Position numbers and translations under genes: made by a program
Notes under the pieces: generated by a model
Databases searched by the model: none
What the model saw: only the letters and a program-made list of their open reading frames with translations
What the model was told of the DNA's origin: nothing
Shown here: positions 6,848 to 11,350 of the stretch, in pieces
Position numbering within the stretch: position 1 is the first letter of the stretch
Layout: each line of letters starts with the position of its first letter
Source: Alphaproteobacteria bacterium
GTDB taxonomy: Bacteria; Pseudomonadota; Alphaproteobacteria; GCA-2731375
DNA: 11,350 nt
Assembly: GCA_028281075.1 (NCBI GenBank)
Contig: JANQKO010000266.1
Span: 1 to 11,350, forward strand
Direction of reading: 5' to 3'

Positions 6848-7465
6848 ATGCCCGCGGCGATGATCTTCGACGGACCGGCGGACGCCCGCCTGACGCTGGC
6901 GCTGGCGCACGGCGCCGGCGCGCCGATGGACAGCCCGTTCATGGACGCCTTCGCCGCCGGCATCGCCGCGCGCGGCTATCGGGTGGCGCGTTTCGAGTTT
7001 CCCTACATAGCGGAACGGCGGGAAACCGGCCGCAAACGGCCGCCCGACCGGCAGCCGGTGCTGCTGGAGACCTGGCGCGAGGTGATCGCGGCGCTGGGGC
7101 CCGGAAACCTGGTTATCGGCGGCAAGTCCATGGGCGGCCGCATGGCGAGCCTGGTCGCCGACGACGCGGGCGTGCGGGGCCTCGTCTGCCTCGGCTATCC
7201 CTTTCATCCGCCGGGCAGGCCGGAGAAGACCCGCACCGCGCATCTGGAGGCGCTGGCGACGCCCTGCCTGATCGTCCAGGGCGAGCGCGATCCCATGGGC
7301 ACGTGGGCGGATGTCGCGGGCTACCGGCTGGCGCCGTCGATCACGCTCCGCTGGCTGCCCGACGGCAACCACGACCTCAAGCCCCGCAAGGCCTCCGGCC
7401 ATACCGAGGCCGGGAATTGGGCCGACGGCATCGCCGCCGTTGCTGATTTCCTGGACCGCTTGTGA
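6848..7465 (+). CDS. Small alpha/beta hydrolase, KANL3/Tex30 type
   Basis: This 205-residue cytosolic protein is a compact alpha/beta hydrolase of the KANL3/Tex30 (dienelactone-hydrolase-like) group. The N-terminal LALAHGAGAPMDSPFMDAF supplies the oxyanion-side loop. The nucleophile elbow is GGKSMGGR with Ser94, the acid is probably Asp148 (VQGERDPMG) and the base His175 (DGNHDLKP), in the normal order and spacing. There is no lid domain, signal peptide or membrane segment. The substrate of this family is poorly known; an ester or thioester is likely. The ATG at 6848 has no evident ribosome site; an ATG four codons later is an alternative start. It is divergent from the flavoprotein gene, sharing about 95 bases of upstream DNA, which may mean joint regulation. 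Confidence 0.87.
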   Translation: MPAAMIFDGPADARLTLALAHGAGAPMDSPFMDAFAAGIAARGYRVARFEFPYIAERRETGRKRPPDRQPVLLETWREVIAALGPGNLVIGGKSMGGRMASLVADDAGVRGLVCLGYPFHPPGRPEKTRTAHLEALATPCLIVQGERDPMGTWADVAGYRLAPSITLRWLPDGNHDLKPRKASGHTEAGNWADGIAAVADFLDRL

Positions 7466-7495
7466 GGCCGGGCGGCGCCCGCTGAAGCCACCCAG

Positions 7496-7607
7496 GTCGT
7501 CATCCTGGCGGAGCCTGTCCCAGCGCAGGCCGGGGGCAGGATCTATTCTTGTTGTTTTTCAACAGGCTACGATGCCGCTGGATGCTGGCCTGCGCCAGCA
7601 TGACGAC
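7496..7607. repeat. Second inverted pair of hairpin repeats
   Basis: The ends form a perfect 8-base inverted repeat, GTCGTCAT (7496-7503) and ATGACGAC (7600-7607). Inside, the left half has nested stems ATCCTG/CAGGAT (7502-7507, 7537-7542) and GCCTG/CAGGC (7513-7517, 7526-7530). The right half has ATGCTGGC/GCCAGCAT (7582-7589, 7594-7601) around CTGC. The right half, CTGGATGCTGG...CCAGCATGACG, has the plan of the units at 4943-5035 (CTGGAT, stem, ATGACG) with different stem bases. The linker holds a small TGTTG-TTTTT-CAACA hairpin. It starts about 30 bases after the hydrolase stop and could end its transcript. Confidence 0.65.
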
Positions 7608-7648
7608 TTCTTTTTGCGTCGCGGGTAATTCATTCACACGCTCTCGGG

Positions 7649-7722
7649 ATGACGTAGGGCATTGATATCAAATCAAAACCTCACCCCGAGGCGCGCCCGC
7701 CGGGGCGTGTCTCGAAGGGTGG
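7649..7722. repeat. Repeat-derived linker and imperfect hairpin
   Basis: The stretch from 7649 (ATGACGTAGGGCATTGAT) resembles the edge of the first repeat pair at 4970 (ATGACGGATAAGGTATTGAT). Further on, CACCCCGAGGCGCGCCC (7682-7698) pairs imperfectly with GGGGCGTGTCTCGAAGGGTG (7702-7721), forming a long hairpin of a type also familiar from alphaproteobacterial intergenic DNA. With 7496-7607 it fills most of the 295-base gap at 7466-7760, in which I see no gene. Confidence 0.5.
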
Positions 7723-7760
7723 ACCATCGGCCTCGGATGTGAACGAGAAGGCGGGAGCGC

Positions 7761-8177
7761 CTAGAGGGTCATGTTGCGGGCGCGGACGGCGCGTTCGATG
7801 GCGGCGGCGGCCAGGCGGTCGACGTCGAGCCGCTCGCGCAGCATCTGCAGCAGGCGCATTTCCTCCTGCTCGACATGCAGGTCGGCCGCCGCGATCTCGC
7901 AGCCCAGCGCATAGGCGGTCTCGCTGAGCTTCGCCGGCAGCGAGCCGGTGATCAGGTCCAGCACGCCGTCGAGGCCGCCGTCCTTGGCCAGCCGGCCGGC
8001 GCAGTCCTCGGCGATCTCCACCAGCTCGTCGCTGTTGAAATCCCGGAACACCGGCAGGTTCTGCACCATGTCGCCGATCCGCTTCAGCTCGCGGTCGGTC
8101 ATGTCGCTGTCGGCCGCCGACATCAGCACCATGACGTGGATGAGGGCGGCATGCGGACTCAACAGATCGTCGCTCAT
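7761..8177 (-). CDS. TerB-domain protein
   Basis: This 138-residue acidic, helical, cytosolic protein is of the TerB/TerB-like family, named for tellurite resistance but widespread as a metal-binding helical module. Two related acidic stretches fit the family's pseudo-repeat: AADSDMTDRE (21-30) and AADLHVEQEE (97-106), each an acid-rich loop leading into a helix. The start at 8177 is set by AGGAG (complement of 8184-8188), 6 bases before the ATG; the longer reading from 8234 has no such site and adds unlikely sequence. No other ter gene is visible, so real tellurite resistance is not suggested. It follows the helicase gene by 67 bases on the same strand and may be co-transcribed with it, although a small hairpin lies between. 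Its cellular role is unknown. Confidence 0.85.
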   Translation of the reverse strand: MSDDLLSPHAALIHVMVLMSAADSDMTDRELKRIGDMVQNLPVFRDFNSDELVEIAEDCAGRLAKDGGLDGVLDLITGSLPAKLSETAYALGCEIAAADLHVEQEEMRLLQMLRERLDVDRLAAAAIERAVRARNMTL

Positions 8178-8183
8178 AAGGCT

Positions 8184-8188
8184 CTCCT
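8184..8188 (-). promoter_or_regulatory. Ribosome binding site deciding the TerB start
   Basis: The complement reads AGGAG, 6 bases before the ATG at 8177, and fixes the start inside the longer open frame. Confidence 0.7.
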
Positions 8189-8216
8189 GGACGAAGTTTG
8201 GCCGCAACATATGAAC

Positions 8217-8232
8217 GTCGCGCGTTCGCGAC
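8217..8232 (-). terminator. Small hairpin between helicase and TerB genes
   Basis: GTCGCG (8217-8222) and CGCGAC (8227-8232) form a perfect 6-base stem with a 4-base loop, 12 bases after the helicase stop. No T-run follows in the transcript (it reads GTTCATATG). It may attenuate or process the message rather than end it. Confidence 0.35.
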
Positions 8233-8244
8233 AAGAAGTATCGC

Positions 8245-10995
8245 TTACGCCGTCTCGCCGTTCAGGAAAGCCGTGGTGCCGGCGATGGCCTCGGCCAGGC
8301 CGACCCGGTTGATCTCGACGCCGTCCGGGAAGGCCGTGGTCAGCCGGGTCGGCGTGCGCGCGTCCAGCATGACGAAGACCCCGGCATCGTCGGTCCGCCG
8401 CAGCAGCCGGCCATAGGCCTGCTTCAGCCGCAGGCGCGTGATCATGTCGTCATAGGCGCTGCCGCCGAAAGCCGCCTTGCGGGCCCGGTGCAGCAGGTCG
8501 GGCCGGGGCCAGGGCACCCGGTCGAAGACGATCAGCCGCAGCGACCGGCCCGGCACGTCGACGCCGTCGCGCACGGCATCGGTGCCCAGCAGGCAGGAAT
8601 CCGTCTCGGCCCGGAAGATGTCGACCAGCGTGCCGGTGTCCATGGCGTCGACATGCTGCGCCAGGAGCGGGATGCCGGCGGCGTCCAGCGGCCCGGCGAT
8701 GCGCTGATGGACCGCGCGCAAGCGCTGGATCGCCGTGAACAGGCCGATGGCGCCGCCGCCCGCCGCCCGGAACAGCTCGCGATAGGCGGCGGCCACCTGG
8801 TCGGCGTCGTTGCGCTGCACGTCGGTGACGATGAACACCCGGGTGCGGCCGGCATAATCGAACGGCGAGGCCAGGTTCGCGCGCCGCGCCGGCCGCGGCA
8901 GGTGCAGGGCGCCGGTGCGCACCTCCGCCGAGGTCCAGTCGTCGGGCGCGTCGGGCGGGTTGTCGCGCAGCGTCGCCGAGGTCACCAGCACGCCGTGGGC
9001 GCGGCTCAGCAGCTCGCCGGCGAACGGAATCGTCGGGTCGACCCAGTGCCGGTACATGCCGATATCGGATTCGCGGCCGTCGCTGCGGCTGACGCCGAAC
9101 CAGTCCACGAACGCGGCGGGCGTGTCGCCGCCGAGCTGGCGCAGCATCTGCCGCCAGGCGCCGATCACCATCCCGGCCCGGCGTTTCAGGCCGCGCACGC
9201 CGGCCTCGATGCGCACGCGCGTGGCCGTGTCGAGCTCGTCGGCCTCGTCGTCCAGGCGCGCGGCCAGCCGCTGCATCAGCTCGGTCATCGGCCGCTCCAG
9301 GTCCGCCAGCGCCTCGCCCAGCGTCGCCGCGGCGTCGCGCAGGCCCGGCACCGGCTCGCCGGTCGCGCATTCCAGGTCGTAGCGGCTGTCGGGATTGTCG
9401 CTGCGGGCCAGCACCTGGGCGCGGACATGATCGAGGAAGGTCTCGGTCGGTCCGACCGGCGCGCCCTCGGCCAGGCGCTTCAGCCAGCCGTCCGCCGGCA
9501 GCACGCGCGCGGCCCGCTGCACCGCGTCGAGCGCCCGTTCGGCGGCCTCGTTGCCGGCCGCCAGGTCGCCGATCCGGCTCGCCAGGCCGCGCGCCCGGCC
9601 GCCGCGCCGGCCGGCCTCGCTGCCCAGCAGCCAGCGCCGCATCTCGGCGCTCTCGCTGCCGCTCAGATGCGCGCCGAAGGCGCTGTCGGCGGCGTCGAAA
9701 ACGTGATGGCCCTCGTCGAAGACGTAGCGCAGCGGCAGGTGGTGGTCCTCGCCGCCCAGCACCGCCTGCACCATGACCAGCGCGTGGTTGGCGATGACGA
9801 TATCGGCCGAGCGGGCCTTGCGGATGCCGCGCTCGATGAAGCATTTGCGGTAGTGCGGGCAGGCCGAATAGATGCATTCGCCGCGATGGTCGGCCAGCGC
9901 CAGCGTGCGGTTCTTTCCCAGCAGGCCGATCAGCCAGGACGGAAAGTCGCCGCCGGTCATGTCGCCGCCGCGGGTATGCGCGGTCCAGCGCGCCATCAGG
10001 CCGGCGGCGACGGTGTCGGCCGGCCGGCCGCCGACGGCCTTTACCGCGTCCTCCAGGTTCAGGACGCAGAGATAGTTCTCCCGGCCCTTGCGGACGACGG
10101 TCTTGGCGGTCTTCGCCGTCGGCGAGGGATAGAGCCGGTCCAGCTCCTGGTCGACCTGGCGCTGCAGGTTGCGGGTGTAGGTCGAGATCCAGACGGTGCC
10201 GTCGTTGTGCTCGGCCCAGAGGCTGGCCGGCGCGATATAGCCCAGCGTCTTGCCGACGCCGGTGCCGGCCTCGGCCAGCACCATGTTCGGCGCGCCGGCG
10301 ACGTCGCGCGGCGCGAAGGCGGCGGCCGCGGCGGCGGCATAGTCTGACTGCTGCGGCCGCGGCTCGGCGTCCCGGCGCAGCAGCGCCGCCAGCCGCGCCC
10401 GGGCCTCGTCCTCGCCCACGGCCGCGTCGCCGGGCGGCGCCGGCGGCGCGGGTTCGTCCCAGGTCGGCAGCCGGTTCCAGACATCGAGGCCATTGAACGG
10501 GCCGGTGTTCTTGCGCGGCGGGCCCAGCGCCGTGGTCACGGCCTCGCCCCAGAGCCAGCCGGCCTGGCGCATGGCGGCGGCGATGGCGGCCGCGTTGTCC
10601 TGATCCGGCAGGCCGGCGGCGAGTATCCGCAGCAGGTGTTCGGATGCTTGCAATAGCGTCAGCGCGGCCTGCTCGGGACCGACCGGTGGCGGCAGGCCCA
10701 GCGCGGCCGCCAGCCCGCCCGGCGTCGGCAGGCAGAACCGGGCCGGCAGCACGAAGGCGAACAGCTCCAGCAGGTCGTAAGCGGGGAAGCGGGGGATACC
10801 CAGCCGCCGGGCAACGGTGCGCCCATGACAGACCAGCGGCGGCGTCCGCTGCAGCCGCCCGGGCACGGCCTGCGGCGCCAGGTCCTCGACCTCGCCGTCG
10901 GGGCTGAGCCAGACCGCCTGGCGCGGCCCGACGATCAGGGCGGGGGCGTCCGGCGGCGCAACGCGCGAGCGCGGGTCTTCGGCGGGGTCCGGCAT
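8245..10995 (-). CDS. DinG/XPD-family iron-sulfur ATP-dependent DNA helicase
   Basis: This 916-residue superfamily 2 helicase of the DinG/Rad3 type should move 5' to 3' on DNA and act in repair or removal of R-loops and G-quadruplexes. Walker A is AGTGVGKT (243-250), motif II is DEGH (427-430), motif III includes TSATL (672-676), motif V is LLGTDAVRDGVDVPG (802-816) and motif VI is QAYGRLLRR (859-867). Four cysteines at 310, 374, 379 and 385 have the arrangement of the 4Fe-4S cluster domain. About 215 residues precede the helicase. They contain VCHGRTVARRLG, YDLLELFAF and PTPGGLAAALGL, which recall the layout of DEDD exonuclease domains but lack clear catalytic acids. The ATG at 10995 lacks an obvious ribosome site. 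It is divergent from the lysyl-tRNA synthetase gene and upstream of the TerB gene. Confidence 0.93.
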   Translation of the reverse strand: MPDPAEDPRSRVAPPDAPALIVGPRQAVWLSPDGEVEDLAPQAVPGRLQRTPPLVCHGRTVARRLGIPRFPAYDLLELFAFVLPARFCLPTPGGLAAALGLPPPVGPEQAALTLLQASEHLLRILAAGLPDQDNAAAIAAAMRQAGWLWGEAVTTALGPPRKNTGPFNGLDVWNRLPTWDEPAPPAPPGDAAVGEDEARARLAALLRRDAEPRPQQSDYAAAAAAAFAPRDVAGAPNMVLAEAGTGVGKTLGYIAPASLWAEHNDGTVWISTYTRNLQRQVDQELDRLYPSPTAKTAKTVVRKGRENYLCVLNLEDAVKAVGGRPADTVAAGLMARWTAHTRGGDMTGGDFPSWLIGLLGKNRTLALADHRGECIYSACPHYRKCFIERGIRKARSADIVIANHALVMVQAVLGGEDHHLPLRYVFDEGHHVFDAADSAFGAHLSGSESAEMRRWLLGSEAGRRGGRARGLASRIGDLAAGNEAAERALDAVQRAARVLPADGWLKRLAEGAPVGPTETFLDHVRAQVLARSDNPDSRYDLECATGEPVPGLRDAAATLGEALADLERPMTELMQRLAARLDDEADELDTATRVRIEAGVRGLKRRAGMVIGAWRQMLRQLGGDTPAAFVDWFGVSRSDGRESDIGMYRHWVDPTIPFAGELLSRAHGVLVTSATLRDNPPDAPDDWTSAEVRTGALHLPRPARRANLASPFDYAGRTRVFIVTDVQRNDADQVAAAYRELFRAAGGGAIGLFTAIQRLRAVHQRIAGPLDAAGIPLLAQHVDAMDTGTLVDIFRAETDSCLLGTDAVRDGVDVPGRSLRLIVFDRVPWPRPDLLHRARKAAFGGSAYDDMITRLRLKQAYGRLLRRTDDAGVFVMLDARTPTRLTTAFPDGVEINRVGLAEAIAGTTAFLNGETA

Positions 10996-11043
10996 GGGCG
11001 GACTATAGCCCGATAATCCTCCGATGCGCCGCCGGGTCGGACG

Positions 11044-11071
11044 TTGACGCCGGTCGCGGCTGCGTTATGGT
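11044..11071 (+). promoter_or_regulatory. Sigma-70-like promoter of the lysyl-tRNA synthetase gene
   Basis: TTGACG (11044-11049) and TATGGT (11066-11071) are 16 bases apart. Transcription would begin near 11078, giving a leader of about 26 bases before the ATG at 11104. It is the best-looking promoter in the window and fits a housekeeping gene. Confidence 0.6.
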
Positions 11072-11103
11072 GCGCCCCGCGAATCATTCGGAACCGACCG
11101 CCC

Positions 11104-11350
11104 ATGCCAGATGCCGCCGACATCGCGTTGCAAAGCAACGCCTGGCCGTTCCAGGAGGCCCGCAAGCTGCTCGACCGGCTGCGGGACGGTGCGCCCGCGA
11201 AGGGTTACGTGCTGTTCGAGACAGGCTACGGGCCGTCGGGCCTGCCGCATATCGGCACCTTCGGCGAGGTCGCGCGCACCAGCATGGTGCGCCACGCCTT
11301 CGCGCAGCTCTCGGACCTGCCGACCCGTCTGTTCGCCTTCTCCGACGACA
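11104..11350 (+). CDS. lysK: Class I lysyl-tRNA synthetase, N-terminal part
   Basis: The first 82 codons of a class I (archaeal-type) lysine-tRNA ligase, which charges tRNA-Lys with lysine in the cytosol; the rest lies beyond the window. The catalytic Rossmann fold begins at residues 35-45 (YVLFETGYGPS) and contains the HIGH-like signature as PHIG (48-51), followed by TFGEVARTSMV. This is typical of the class I enzyme and quite unlike the common bacterial class II LysS, which lacks a HIGH motif. The ATG is chosen because nothing upstream is better placed after the promoter at 11044-11071; the Shine-Dalgarno sequence is weak. The class I form occurs in archaea, spirochaetes and many alphaproteobacteria, supporting the taxonomic guess. 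Confidence 0.93.
   Translation, partial: MPDAADIALQSNAWPFQEARKLLDRLRDGAPAKGYVLFETGYGPSGLPHIGTFGEVARTSMVRHAFAQLSDLPTRLFAFSDD

Noticed and set aside
7311..7628. 105-codon plus-strand open frame running from the hydrolase gene into the repeat cluster
   Set aside because: It is out of frame with the hydrolase, has no ribosome site and reads through repeat hairpins; composition is shadow-like.
7761..8177. Tellurite-resistance operon
   Set aside because: Only a single TerB-domain gene is present, without terA, terC, terD or terE neighbours.
8488..10347. 619-codon plus-strand open frame opposite the helicase gene
   Set aside because: It is a high-GC shadow of the helicase, with low-complexity Gln/Arg/Ala/Val composition and no motif or ribosome site.

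Overview
The window is GC-rich, tightly packed chromosomal DNA, most likely from an alphaproteobacterium of the Rhodospirillales/Rhizobiales kind. Three things point that way: a class I (archaeal-type) lysyl-tRNA synthetase, a DinG-family helicase with the long N-terminal region seen in that class, and short dispersed palindromic repeats of the type scattered through those genomes. No tRNA, rRNA, CRISPR array, transposase or prophage gene is visible, and I see no clear novel multi-gene system. The genes look like core or metabolic genes in small unrelated transcription units.

Left part (1-2019). The first 17 bases hold the start of a divergently transcribed gene that runs off the edge. Next come two plus-strand genes for the alpha and beta halves of a split thiamine-diphosphate decarboxylase (sulfopyruvate/phosphonopyruvate decarboxylase type). 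The first uses a TTG start. They converge on a minus-strand 1-Cys (Prx6-type) peroxiredoxin across a strong stem-loop that probably stops transcription from both sides.

Middle part (2181-6752, all minus strand). In transcription order these are a KstD/fumarate-reductase-like flavoprotein, an inverted pair of palindromic repeats, a CobW/COG0523 metal-chaperone GTPase with a His-rich segment, and 35 bases later a periplasmic family 5 (DppA/OppA/NikA type) solute-binding protein without its ABC transporter. The close GTPase and binding-protein pair is the most interesting association here and may concern metal handling.

Right part (6848-11350). A small KANL3/Tex30-type alpha/beta hydrolase runs divergently from the flavoprotein. 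It is followed by about 295 bases of non-coding DNA filled with repeat-derived hairpins. Then come, on the minus strand, a TerB-domain protein and, upstream of it in the same direction, a large DinG/XPD-like iron-sulfur helicase. Divergent from the helicase, behind a good sigma-70-like promoter, starts the class I lysyl-tRNA synthetase, cut by the window end.

Several starts were moved inside the longest open frame because a good ribosome binding site stands before an internal ATG (solute-binding protein, CobW GTPase, flavoprotein, TerB protein).
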